A DNA stretch of 64,000 nt from positions 62,001-126,000 of the forward strand of contig NZ_LGDY01000103.1 of the NCBI RefSeq assembly GCF_001279525.1, read 5' to 3'. Below are positions 1-7,177 of this stretch, one piece after another. Position 1 is the first letter of the stretch, and every line of letters starts with the position of its first letter. The notes beneath the pieces are model-generated. The model did not search any database. It saw nothing but the letters and a program-made list of their open reading frames with translations, and was not told the origin of the DNA. The stretch comes from Nocardia sp. NRRL S-836 (lineage in GTDB: Bacteria; Actinomycetota; Actinomycetes; Mycobacteriales; Pseudonocardiaceae). Position numbers and translations under genes: made by a program.

Positions 1-2
1 CC

Positions 3-98
3 GTGTGGCCGTTCGGCGACCACGGCGGCGGCTACGGCTCCAACGCGGCGGTGCAGCTCGACTGGCTGCACGCGCACGGCCTCTCACCGCGCTCCTGA
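3..98 (+). CDS. C-terminal end of an unidentified protein (5' end outside window)
   Basis: An open frame runs from the window edge to a TGA at 96-98 and encodes about 31 residues containing GDHGGGYGSN and ending HAHGLSPRS. It is followed directly by a strong hairpin that makes a natural end for a plus-strand gene. The residues are too few for family assignment. The Gly/Asn/Trp-rich character would suit the end of a secreted enzyme, but that is only an impression. Confidence 0.55.
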   Translation: MWPFGDHGGGYGSNAAVQLDWLHAHGLSPRS

Positions 99-114
99 CC
101 CCGTTGCCCGTCAC

Positions 115-161
115 ACGCGGGGACCTTTCGTACGCCGATGTCGTACGAAAGCTCCCCGCGT
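115..161. terminator. Bidirectional hairpin terminator
   Basis: A 20-bp stem (115-134 pairing with 142-161, one mismatch, 7-nt loop) lies between the end of the plus-strand partial gene and the end of the minus-strand GH12 gene. The outer arms are ACGCGGGGA and TCCCCGCGT. It has no U-tract, which is usual for actinobacterial terminators, and its place between convergent genes suggests it serves both. Confidence 0.8.
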
Positions 162-176
162 GGCATTTCAGACGGG

Positions 177-869
177 TCAGCCGAACGAGACGGAGTAGCT
201 GTTGGTGTTGAAGTTGAGGCCGCCGCTCGACGAGGTGATCTCGTAGCCGAACTGCACCGCGCCGACCGTCACGTCACCGAACCAGCCGCGGCCGCGGATC
301 CAGTCCATGACCGCCTTGACGTCGACCTGGCCGGACCCGGTGTTGGCCGTGCGGACGAACGAGAACACCTCGTTCGCGCCGTTCGACCCGCGGTAGACGT
401 TCCAGCTGTGGCCGCCGACCGTCACCGAGGTCTGGTAGGAGCCGATCGGGCCGACGTTGCCGACCTTGTTCATCCACAGCATGATCTCGTAGGCGTTGTT
501 GTTGGCCCAGATGTCGTACGCGGTGGTGTAGGAACCCGCGTTGGGGTACGACACGTTGAAGCTGCTGCGCAGGCTGCCGAGTGAGCTGAGCCTGCGGTTC
601 ACCATCTTCTCCGAGTGCGGGTAGGACTTCACCCCGCCGGTGTTGGGCTGGTTCGACCACACGCCCCAGTTGCTGTAGGAGTTGGCCCAGACCGTCTGCG
701 GCCCGGAGCCGTTGCCCCACACGTTGTTGCGGACCGTGTAGCCGCCGTTGGACCAGGTGCCCCACCGGTCCGTCGAGCTCCACGCCGCGGCGAGTGCGGA
801 GCCGGTGCCCAGCGAGACCGTCAGGACGGCCACGAGTCCGATGACAAAAGAACGCACTGTCTTGGACAT
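177..869 (-). CDS. Secreted GH12 endo-beta-1,4-glucanase (cellulase/xyloglucanase)
   Basis: This is a 230-residue secreted glycoside hydrolase family 12 enzyme, expected to cut internal beta-1,4 bonds of cellulose or xyloglucan with retention. An Ala-rich signal peptide ends near ALAA at residue 29. The family signatures are visible: AYEIMLWMN carries the nucleophile Glu (about residue 128) and QFGYEITSS carries the acid/base Glu (about residue 210). The protein is catalytic domain only, with no CBM. The longest frame starts six bases earlier at 875, but GGAAGGA sits 7-8 nt before the second ATG (869), so that start is preferred. A partial LacI-type operator and two GTTCGATG repeats lie upstream, so substrate-controlled expression is likely. 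Cellulose versus xyloglucan preference cannot be read from the sequence. Confidence 0.93.
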   Translation of the reverse strand: MSKTVRSFVIGLVAVLTVSLGTGSALAAAWSSTDRWGTWSNGGYTVRNNVWGNGSGPQTVWANSYSNWGVWSNQPNTGGVKSYPHSEKMVNRRLSSLGSLRSSFNVSYPNAGSYTTAYDIWANNNAYEIMLWMNKVGNVGPIGSYQTSVTVGGHSWNVYRGSNGANEVFSFVRTANTGSGQVDVKAVMDWIRGRGWFGDVTVGAVQFGYEITSSSGGLNFNTNSYSVSFG

Positions 870-916
870 CTTCATTTCCTTCCGCGCATCGTTGAACGGA
901 ATCCGCGCCGCCGGCG

Positions 917-929
917 TCGAAGCGGTTCG
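917..929 (-). promoter_or_regulatory. Partial LacI-type operator upstream of the GH12 gene
   Basis: TCGAAGCGGTTCG resembles the perfect palindrome TCGAAGCGCTTCGA found in front of the neighbouring LacI gene (2030-2043). It lies about 50 bp upstream of the GH12 start, where a repressor would block transcription. Binding is inferred from similarity only. Confidence 0.45.
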
Positions 930-947
930 CTGGTTCTGAACGTAACA

Positions 948-962
948 TCGAACTCATCGAAC
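948..962 (-). promoter_or_regulatory. GTTCGATG direct repeat upstream of GH12
   Basis: On the minus strand, GTTCGATGA is followed directly by GTTCGATGT, a 9-bp-period direct repeat about 80-90 bp upstream of the GH12 start. Similar GTTCGA repeats occur in front of other genes in the first 16 kb (2099, 3265, 6962, 13177, 15568). The cognate regulator is unknown. Confidence 0.4.
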
Positions 963-1013
963 ACAACTGCGCGAAATGATTCGACAACATTCGCGGCGAA
1001 ATTATCCGCGTGC

Positions 1014-2012
1014 TCAACCGGCGCGGTGCGCGGCCGTGCGCACGGACAGCTTCGGCGGCAGCAACGTCAGCGGCGCCGGGTGCTCGCCGTTCAGCTTGGC
1101 GACCAGCAGTTCGACCGCGCGCCGGCCCAGCGCCTCGGCGGGCAGCTGCACCGACGTGAGCCGCAGCCGTTCCGCGATCTCGTCGGGGCAGATGGCGACC
1201 ACGGCGACGTCGTCGGGCACCCGGCGCCCCTCGGCGCGCAGGCATTCGAGCACCCAGCCCAGCACGGCCTCGTTGTGCACGACCAGCGCCGTCATCCTGG
1301 GCAGCTCACGCAGCAACGTTCCGACGACGGCGTGCACGGAGTCGTAGCGCTGTTCGGCGGGCAGAGCGGTCGACGCGACACCGCGGCGCATGGCGGCGGC
1401 ACCGAAGCCCGCGAGCGTCCGTTGCGCGAAACCCGTCTTGCGCGCGTAGACCGCGCTCGGCGCGCCGAGGAAGCCGATGCTGCGATGCCCCAGCTCGGTG
1501 AGGTGGTCGACGCACCGCGCACCGGCCGCCTCGAAGTCCAGGTCGACGCAGGTCAGGCCCTTCACCGCCGCCGGGTGCCCGAGCAGCACGGACGGACGGC
1601 CCAGCTCGCGCAGCACCGGGACGCGTTCGTCGTCGAGCCCCACGTCCATGACCACGCACCCGTCGACCCTGGCACCGCCGGCCAGCCGCCGCAGCCCGGC
1701 CGCGCCCTGGTCGGCGGTCACGAGCAGCACGTCCATGTCGTGCTCACGGGCGGCGGTGACCACGGCCGTCACGAAGCGCATGACCACCGGCAGCTGCACG
1801 CCCTCGCGCAGCGGCAGCACCAGCGCGAGCACGTTCGTCCGGCTGCTCGCCAACGCCCGCGCGCCCGCGTGGGGGTGGTAACCGAGCAGCTGAATGCTCT
1901 CCCGCACCCGCACACGGGTGTCGGCGGAAACCGGCCGGTTGCCGGTCAGCACGTAAGAAACCGTGCTGGGGGCGACTCCCGCGTGCTTCGCCACGTCAAC
2001 AATGGTGACCAC
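1014..2012 (-). CDS. LacI-family transcriptional regulator (paralog 1)
   Basis: This 332-residue LacI/GalR repressor has an N-terminal helix-turn-helix (VTIVDVAKHAGVAPSTVSYV, residues 2-21), a hinge region, and a periplasmic-binding-protein-like effector domain (about 60-325) expected to sense a sugar. The GTG start is backed by GGAGGT six nt upstream. It is transcribed divergently from a second LacI gene (2246-3247), and the two proteins align along their whole length, sharing GYHP-AGARALAS, CVDLDF, LGHRSI and LVVHNEAVLG. A perfect palindrome, TCGAAGCGCTTCGA, sits 18-31 bp before its start, which suggests autoregulation. Related sites occur at the GH12 and GH95 genes, so it may control all three. 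The inducer is unknown. Confidence 0.9.
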   Translation of the reverse strand: MVTIVDVAKHAGVAPSTVSYVLTGNRPVSADTRVRVRESIQLLGYHPHAGARALASSRTNVLALVLPLREGVQLPVVMRFVTAVVTAAREHDMDVLLVTADQGAAGLRRLAGGARVDGCVVMDVGLDDERVPVLRELGRPSVLLGHPAAVKGLTCVDLDFEAAGARCVDHLTELGHRSIGFLGAPSAVYARKTGFAQRTLAGFGAAAMRRGVASTALPAEQRYDSVHAVVGTLLRELPRMTALVVHNEAVLGWVLECLRAEGRRVPDDVAVVAICPDEIAERLRLTSVQLPAEALGRRAVELLVAKLNGEHPAPLTLLPPKLSVRTAAHRAG

Positions 2013-2029
2013 GTCGACACCTCCGTAAA

Positions 2030-2043
2030 TCGAAGCGCTTCGA
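2030..2043. promoter_or_regulatory. LacI operator palindrome
   Basis: TCGAAGCGCTTCGA is a perfect 14-bp palindrome with the central GC typical of LacI-family operators, just upstream of the ribosome binding site of the minus-strand LacI gene. A close copy, TCGAAACGCTTCGA, lies at 6874-6887 at the start of the GH95 gene. Confidence 0.7.
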
Positions 2044-2245
2044 ACGTGGTTGCATACCGTGACACAGTCGAAACGCGGGCGTCAAGGGAACGACATCCGT
2101 TCGATGATTTCGACGAATTCGGTGACATCGTTCGACCACCGTTTGGCCCCGTGCGGGCCGGGCCGGAACCGCCCCACGCCTGCCTCGCTCCGTCCGCCGC
2201 GCCGTACGATGATCGCCACTCAGCCGAGGCGACCGGAGGGCGGGC

Positions 2246-3247
2246 ATGATCACCATCAAAGAGGTCGCCCGCCACGCCGGTGTCTCGATGAGCACGGTGT
2301 CGTACGTGCTCAGCGGGAAGCGGAGCATCTCGGAGGAGACCAAGCGCCGCGTCGAGCAGAGCATCATCACCCTGGGCTACCACCCGAACGCCGGCGCGCG
2401 GGCGCTCGCGTCGAACCGGTCGCAGGTGCTCGGCCTGGTGGTCCCGCTGCGGTCCGACCAGAACATGCCGGTGATCATGCAGTTCGTGTCGTCGATCGTG
2501 GCGTCCGCGCGCGGCTACGACTACGACGTGCTGCTGCTGACCAAGGAGGCCGGGCCCGGCGAGGCCCACCGGGTCACGGCGCGGTCCATGGCGGACGCGA
2601 TCATCATGATGGACGTGGCGAGCGCGGACCCGCGCGTGCCGGAGCTGCGCGCGGTCGACGCACCGGTGGTGCTGCTCGGCATGCCGGACGACCACGAGGG
2701 CCTGAGCTGCGTCGACCTCGACTTCACCGCCGCGGGCAAGCAGATGGCGGCACACCTGGCCGACCTCGGGCACCGCTCGATCGCGCTGATCGGCTCGCAC
2801 CCGTCGGTCTACGAGCGCGGCACGAGCTACGCGGCCCGGCTGCTGGCCGGGTTCCAGAGCGAGACCACCAAGCGGAACCTGCCCGCGTCCGTGCACTCGT
2901 GCGCTCCCGGCTACGACGCCGTCGCGGCGTGCCTGGACGAGGTGCTGCACCCCGACCGCGGCACCACCGGCCTGGTCGTGCACAACGAGGCGGTCCTGGG
3001 TCAGCTGCTGCTGGAGCTGCGGCGCCGTTCGCTGGACGTGCCGGGCGACCTGTCGGTGATCACGCTCTGCCCGGACGACCTCGCGGAGGGCCTGCCGGTT
3101 CCACTCACGTCGATCGCCGTTCCCGCGGAGGAGCTCGGTGCGATCGCGGTCGAGATGGTGATGACCCGCCTCGAACACGACCACGCCCCGGAGGTGCGCC
3201 TGCTCCAGCCGCGGCTCACCGACCGCGGGAGCACCGCCGCACGCTGA
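2246..3247 (+). CDS. LacI-family transcriptional regulator (paralog 2)
   Basis: This 333-residue LacI/GalR-type repressor has a helix-turn-helix at residues 2-22 (TIKEVARHAGVSMSTVSYV) and a sugar-sensing domain after the hinge. The ATG is preceded by GGAGGGCGGG. The divergent gene at 1014-2012 is a full-length paralog, but the recognition helices differ slightly (SMSTVS here, APSTVS there), so operator preference may have diverged or overlap. GTTCGATG repeats lie in the shared 233-bp intergenic region. Downstream, after a further repeat region, is the CBM2 lipoprotein gene in the same orientation. Effector and targets are not known. Confidence 0.9.
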   Translation: MITIKEVARHAGVSMSTVSYVLSGKRSISEETKRRVEQSIITLGYHPNAGARALASNRSQVLGLVVPLRSDQNMPVIMQFVSSIVASARGYDYDVLLLTKEAGPGEAHRVTARSMADAIIMMDVASADPRVPELRAVDAPVVLLGMPDDHEGLSCVDLDFTAAGKQMAAHLADLGHRSIALIGSHPSVYERGTSYAARLLAGFQSETTKRNLPASVHSCAPGYDAVAACLDEVLHPDRGTTGLVVHNEAVLGQLLLELRRRSLDVPGDLSVITLCPDDLAEGLPVPLTSIAVPAEELGAIAVEMVMTRLEHDHAPEVRLLQPRLTDRGSTAAR

Positions 3248-3264
3248 CAACGATTTCCTGACGC

Positions 3265-3296
3265 GTTCGACGGAATTCGACTCGAATGCGTCGAAC
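3265..3296 (+). promoter_or_regulatory. Compound GTTCGA repeat region upstream of the CBM2 lipoprotein
   Basis: TTCGA occurs at 3266-3270 and 3276-3280 (10-bp period) and is followed at once by two reversed copies, TCGAA at 3282-3286 and 3291-3295. The result is two half-sites on each strand facing each other, about 150 bp before the start at 3431. It has the layout of a dimer-of-dimers binding site. The regulator is unknown. Confidence 0.45.
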
Positions 3297-3430
3297 TGCG
3301 CTGCTGATTTCAGTTACCGGAAAGTTCTTCCGCCTCCGGCGCGGGCGTCGTAACCTGCCCGGACGAGATCAGCCGTTCGGGCGAACCCCCTTTGGTTCGA
3401 TCGCCGAGCGCTCCTTGCCGCAGAGGAACA

Positions 3431-4324
3431 ATGAGAAAAGCACCGGGCGCCGTCAGGACAAGACCCGTGAGATGGCTGTTGGCCGCCGCTGTTCTGCTCG
3501 CCAGTTCGGTGAGCGCGTGCGGTGGCGACGACCGGCAGCCGTCACCCCCGCCCCAGCCGGCGCAGGCCGACGTCCCCACCATCGAGCCGCCGGACAAGAC
3601 GGCGCTGTCCACGACCGTGCAGCGGGTCGTGGACGTGCGGACCGTGCAGCTCTCCGACGGGGAGGAGGTCACGGTGAAGGGCCTCGCCGCGCCGGACGAG
3701 TGCTGGGCGGACGCCGCCACCACGTTCGCGCGGACCATGTTGCTCGACAAGCCGGTCGAGCCGACGGCCACCGGATCCCTGCGGCTGGCCGACGGCACCG
3801 ACTACGCGGTGCTGGCCGTCGAGCTCGGCATGGTGCGCAGCGAGGCGGCCGACGACCGCACGCTGCGCGAGGCCGAGGAGTCCGCGTCGACCAAGCGGCT
3901 GGGCCGGTGGGGCCCGCCGTGCGTCAAGCCGAGCGCCCCGGCACCCGCACCGGTCGTCCCGCGGCCCACGACCACCACCACCCCGGCCGCGCCGCAGCCC
4001 GTGACCGGGTGCTCGGTCGAGTACCGCGTCACGCACACGTGGCCCGGCGGGTTCCGCACCGACGTGACCCTGCGCAACACCGGTACGACCGACGTGACCG
4101 GGTGGACGTTGCAGTGGAGGTTCGCCAACGGCCAGACGGTGACGGAGATGTGGAACGCCACCGCGAAGCAGTCGGGCCAGGACGTCTCCGCGATCGCGAT
4201 GCCGTACAACCAGGCGATCCCGCGCGGGGAGTCGGTGCTGATGGGGTTCACCGCCGGCAGCGGCGGCACCAACTCCGCCCCGCGCGCCTTCACCCTCAAC
4301 GGCCACGCCTGCACGCTCGTCTGA
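3431..4324 (+). CDS. Lipoprotein with degenerate SNase-like domain and C-terminal CBM2
   Basis: This 297-residue protein has an N-terminal Arg-rich region, a hydrophobic stretch and a lipobox (SSVSAC, Cys at about residue 31), so it should be tethered to the outer face of the membrane. Residues about 60-165 have the layout of a staphylococcal-nuclease-like domain: VQRVVDVRTVQL where nucleases have VVDGDT, then VKGLAAPDEC, FARTMLLDK, an AVELGMVR segment and a final RWGPPC. The catalytic Asp of VVDGDT is missing and other active-site residues look changed, so nuclease activity is doubtful. A Pro/Thr linker leads to a CBM2 cellulose-binding module (about 195-297) closed by CSVEY and GHACTL cysteines. 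AGAGGA lies 5 nt before the ATG at 3431; the frame is open further upstream from 3392. Its stop overlaps the palindrome TGATCA shared with the stop of the GH95 gene. Confidence 0.75.
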   Translation: MRKAPGAVRTRPVRWLLAAAVLLASSVSACGGDDRQPSPPPQPAQADVPTIEPPDKTALSTTVQRVVDVRTVQLSDGEEVTVKGLAAPDECWADAATTFARTMLLDKPVEPTATGSLRLADGTDYAVLAVELGMVRSEAADDRTLREAEESASTKRLGRWGPPCVKPSAPAPAPVVPRPTTTTTPAAPQPVTGCSVEYRVTHTWPGGFRTDVTLRNTGTTDVTGWTLQWRFANGQTVTEMWNATAKQSGQDVSAIAMPYNQAIPRGESVLMGFTAGSGGTNSAPRAFTLNGHACTLV

Positions 4325-6892
4325 TCAGGCCCGCACCTCCGCCAGCCCGCCGTCGAGCACGAGCCGGGTCCCCGGCCGCACCTCCACCCGCACGCGCCGG
4401 TCGCGGTACCGCACCGCGACCGGCCGGGCATCGCGCAACGCCACCTCGGTCAGCTCGCCGCCGTCCCACACCAGGTCGACCGTGATCCCGCCGCGAGCGC
4501 GCAGACCCGTCACCGACCCACGCCGCCACGCCGGCGGCAGCGCGGGCAGCAACCGCAGCTCGCCGGCGTGGCTCTGCAGCAGCATCTCCGCGATCGCGGC
4601 CGTGATGCCGAGGTTGCCGTCGACCTGGAACGGCGGGTGGGCGCAGAAGAGGTTGCGGTAGACCCCACCGCCGTGCGCGCCGTCCGCCGTGACGTCGGTG
4701 AGGAACAACGAAAGCAGCTCCTGCGCCCGCTCCCCGTCCCCCAGCCGCGCCCACAGCGCGGTCTTCCAGGCAAGCGACCACCCGGTGCCCGCGTCACCCC
4801 GCTCGAGCAACGCCCGCCTGGCCGCCGCCGCGTGCTCCGGCGTGCCGGCCACGTCGATCCGCCGTCCGGGGTAGAGGCCGACGAGGTGCGACACGTGCCG
4901 GTGCCCCGGCTCGGCGTCGGGCACGTCGTCGGCCCACTCCTGCAACCGGCCGCGGCGGCCGATCGGCGGCAACGGCAGCCGTGCCACCAGCTCCCGCGCC
5001 CGCACCACCACGTCGTCCTGCTCGACGCCGAGCCCCCCCGCCGCTTCGGCGACGCGGGTGAAGAGCTCCCACGCGAGCGTCAGGTCCATTGTGGACCCCT
5101 GTCCGACCGCGACCGGCCGTCCGGCGGTGTCGAGGTAGTGGTTCTCCGGCGACGTCGACGGCGCCGTGGTCAGGACACCGTCGTGCTCCACGAGCCAGGC
5201 GGCGCAGAACTCGGCGGCCCCGCGCAACACCGGCCACGCCCGCTTCAGCCGTTCCGCGTCGCCACCGAACTCGTGGTGCTCCCACAGGTGCAGCGCGAGC
5301 CACACCCCGCCCATCGGCCAGTTCGCCCACGCCGGATCCCCCGCCCCCGCACCGACCGGCGTGGCCAGACACCACGGGTCGGTGTTGTGGTGCGCCACCC
5401 AGCCGGGCAGGCCGTAACCGTCCCGCGCCACCTCCTTGCCGTGCACGGCAAGCCGTTCGACGAAGTCGAGCAGCGGCTCGTGGCACTCGGGCAGGCCGGT
5501 GACCTCGGCGGGCCAGTAGTTCATCTGCAGGTTGATGTTGAGGGTGTAGTTGCCGCGCCACGGCGGATCGACGTGCGGGTTCCACACGCCCTGCAGGTTC
5601 GCGGGCAACGTGCCGCGGCGGGAGCTGGTGATCAGCAGGTAGCGGCCGAAGTGGAAGAGCAGGGCGGCCAGTCGCGGGTCACGTGCCGCGATCCGCTCGT
5701 CGGTGGGGAGGTCGGGCACAGGGCCGGGGTCGGGTTCGGAGTCGGGGTCGGGCACGGGGGCGAGGTGGGGTTCGGAGCCGGGGTCGGGTTCGGAGCCGGG
5801 GTCGGGTTCGGAGTCGGGGTCGAGGCCGGGGTCGGGCACGGGGGCGAGGTGGGGCGCGCGGCCGAGGGCAGGTGCGGGGTAGGCGGCGGGTGCGGGTGCC
5901 GAACCGAGATCGGGTGCGGGGTCGGGGCCGGGCGTGGGGTCGAGGTCGAGGCGGACGCGGTTGAACAGTTCCCGGTGCGCGGCAACGGCCTCCGCACGCA
6001 GCCGCTCCCAGCCGAGTCCGGCCGCCTGCTCGACGCGCTCGGTGGCGAGCCGGGCGCACTCGGCCGGGTCCCGCTCGGGTTCGACGTCCGGGCCGCGGTA
6101 GCCCGCCTCGCTCGCGACGCAGACCGTCACGGCGTCCGGCCCGTCCCGGTGCACGGCAACCGCCACGGCGTAAGCCATCCCCGCCGGACCCACCATCCCC
6201 ATGGCCGCCGCCTCACCGGCAAAGCCCGCCGCCGACGCCTCCGTTGCTGCCGCCTGCCCCGCTACCGCCGCCTCCGCACCCCCGGCGTCCATCGCCGCTA
6301 CCACGCCCGACAGCCCCACCACGTGCCCGCTCGCAAACCCCTTGGCGCCCAACGCGTTGTCGAGCCCCACCGCCAGCCCGACCTCGGCGGCGCGGTCGGT
6401 CCGCACCCGCCACGCCAGCACGTGCAGCCCCGGATGGCACACCGCCTCCCGCAGTACACCGACCTCCCCGAGCCGGTAGCTCACCGAGTACACCCCGCTC
6501 CCCAGGTCCAGCCGCCGCCGGTACCCCGACACCTCCCCACCACCGATGCGCAGGTCGAGCCGCAGATCGGCGAGCGGGAGGTACCGGGCGGTGTTCGGGC
6601 CCTGCACGGTCTTCAACAGCTCCTCCGCCTCGGCGGCGGCACCGGCCAGCGTCAGCCGCCGCGCCCGCTCGACCACGTCCGGATCGCCCGCCACCGGCGC
6701 CATCGGGTGCCCCGACCACAACCGGTCGTCGTTGAGCTGCACCAACTCGCCGAGCACCCCGCCGAACGCCATCGCGCCCAGCCGCCCGGAGCCCAGCGGC
6801 AGCGCCTCCTCCCACACCGCGGCGGGCGCGCGAAACCACAGCACGGTGTCCCGCTCCGCCGACCGACCCGAAATCGAAACGCTTCGACCCAT
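4325..6892 (-). CDS. GH95 alpha-L-fucosidase/alpha-L-galactosidase-family enzyme, cytoplasmic
   Basis: This is a family GH95 inverting glycosidase expected to remove terminal L-fucose or L-galactose, as in fucosylated xyloglucan. Diagnostic blocks are EEALPLGSGRLGAMAFGG near the N terminus, GNYTLNINLQMNYWPAEV (the family's Asn pair), APSTSPENHYLD (acid Glu) and GDAGTGWSLAWK (Asp assisting the Asn base). There is no signal peptide, so it would work on imported oligosaccharides. Two low-complexity insertions are odd: an Ala/Gly stretch near residues 195-235 and a Pro/Asp/Glu/Ser repeat near 310-390. The start is uncertain. ATG 6892 lies 6 nt after a possible -10, making a leaderless start; GTG 6844 has GGAG 9 nt upstream and would match the usual family N terminus. 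An operator overlaps the first codons. Confidence 0.88.
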   Translation of the reverse strand: MGRSVSISGRSAERDTVLWFRAPAAVWEEALPLGSGRLGAMAFGGVLGELVQLNDDRLWSGHPMAPVAGDPDVVERARRLTLAGAAAEAEELLKTVQGPNTARYLPLADLRLDLRIGGGEVSGYRRRLDLGSGVYSVSYRLGEVGVLREAVCHPGLHVLAWRVRTDRAAEVGLAVGLDNALGAKGFASGHVVGLSGVVAAMDAGGAEAAVAGQAAATEASAAGFAGEAAAMGMVGPAGMAYAVAVAVHRDGPDAVTVCVASEAGYRGPDVEPERDPAECARLATERVEQAAGLGWERLRAEAVAAHRELFNRVRLDLDPTPGPDPAPDLGSAPAPAAYPAPALGRAPHLAPVPDPGLDPDSEPDPGSEPDPGSEPHLAPVPDPDSEPDPGPVPDLPTDERIAARDPRLAALLFHFGRYLLITSSRRGTLPANLQGVWNPHVDPPWRGNYTLNINLQMNYWPAEVTGLPECHEPLLDFVERLAVHGKEVARDGYGLPGWVAHHNTDPWCLATPVGAGAGDPAWANWPMGGVWLALHLWEHHEFGGDAERLKRAWPVLRGAAEFCAAWLVEHDGVLTTAPSTSPENHYLDTAGRPVAVGQGSTMDLTLAWELFTRVAEAAGGLGVEQDDVVVRARELVARLPLPPIGRRGRLQEWADDVPDAEPGHRHVSHLVGLYPGRRIDVAGTPEHAAAARRALLERGDAGTGWSLAWKTALWARLGDGERAQELLSLFLTDVTADGAHGGGVYRNLFCAHPPFQVDGNLGITAAIAEMLLQSHAGELRLLPALPPAWRRGSVTGLRARGGITVDLVWDGGELTEVALRDARPVAVRYRDRRVRVEVRPGTRLVLDGGLAEVRA
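5710..5955 (-). repeat. Imperfect short-period G-rich repeat encoding a Pro/Asp insertion
   Basis: The plus strand is a run of degenerate GGGTCGGGTTCGGAG-like units with a period of about 6-18 bp. Read as the GH95 gene on the minus strand, it encodes PDPGSEPDPGSEP-type repeats inserted between the N-terminal domain and the LPTDERIAARD segment. Such DNA is prone to slippage and could form G-quadruplexes on the plus strand. Confidence 0.7.
6874..6887. promoter_or_regulatory. LacI operator overlapping the GH95 5' end
   Basis: TCGAAACGCTTCGA is nearly identical to the palindrome in front of the LacI gene (2030-2043). It lies just downstream of a predicted promoter, covering the first codons of the longest GH95 frame, so bound repressor could act as a roadblock. 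Confidence 0.6.
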
Positions 6893-6898
6893 TGCGCC

Positions 6899-6928
6899 AG
6901 TTCACCCAACGCCCGGCCACCCCGTCAA
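6899..6928 (-). promoter_or_regulatory. Predicted promoter of the GH95 gene
   Basis: On the minus strand TTGACG (6928-6923) is separated by 18 bp from TGAACT (6904-6899). The -35 box is good and the -10 box is weak. Transcription would begin at or within one base of the ATG at 6892, immediately before the LacI-type operator. Confidence 0.4.
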
Positions 6929-6961
6929 GCGGAACCAGCCGCGAACTGCGGTTTTCGCCAC

Positions 6962-6983
6962 GTTCGACGGCAGATCGTCGAAC
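6962..6983. promoter_or_regulatory. GTTCGACG/CGTCGAAC inverted repeat between GH95 and MFS genes
   Basis: GTTCGACG (6962-6969) and CGTCGAAC (6976-6983) form a perfect inverted repeat with a 6-bp spacer in the divergent intergenic region, with a further GTTCGA near 6996. It belongs to the GTTCGA motif group of this region. The rest of the 285-bp interval (6893-7177) holds the GH95 promoter and no visible gene. Confidence 0.45.
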
Positions 6984-7177
6984 CCGCCACGAACCGTTCG
7001 AGCGCACACCGCGCAGCAACCCATCAACCAATAGCCATCGAACAATATGTGCTCCACATCTCCGATTCATTGCAGAAAACGCATGCAATTCCGTGCGATT
7101 TCCTCACAAACCGTGGTTAGGGTCGTTTTCGATCTGGCGGTGCCGCTCAGCGGTCAAGGGGATGAGCGGAGTTCGTC

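Noticed and set aside
3265-3296. GTTCGA repeats considered as actinobacterial SOS (LexA) boxes
   Set aside because: LexA boxes need TCGAAC-N4-GTTCGA; here half-sites are direct repeats or inverted with other spacing.
5710-5955. Regular G-rich repeat considered as a CRISPR-like or regulatory array
   Set aside because: Units are short, degenerate and in frame with the GH95 gene, encoding Pro/Asp repeats; no spacers.
4568-7120. Long open frame (850 codons) on the plus strand opposite the GH95 gene
   Set aside because: The translation is an Arg/Pro/His-rich mirror of a real GC-rich gene with no family motif; GH95 motifs on the minus strand explain the region.
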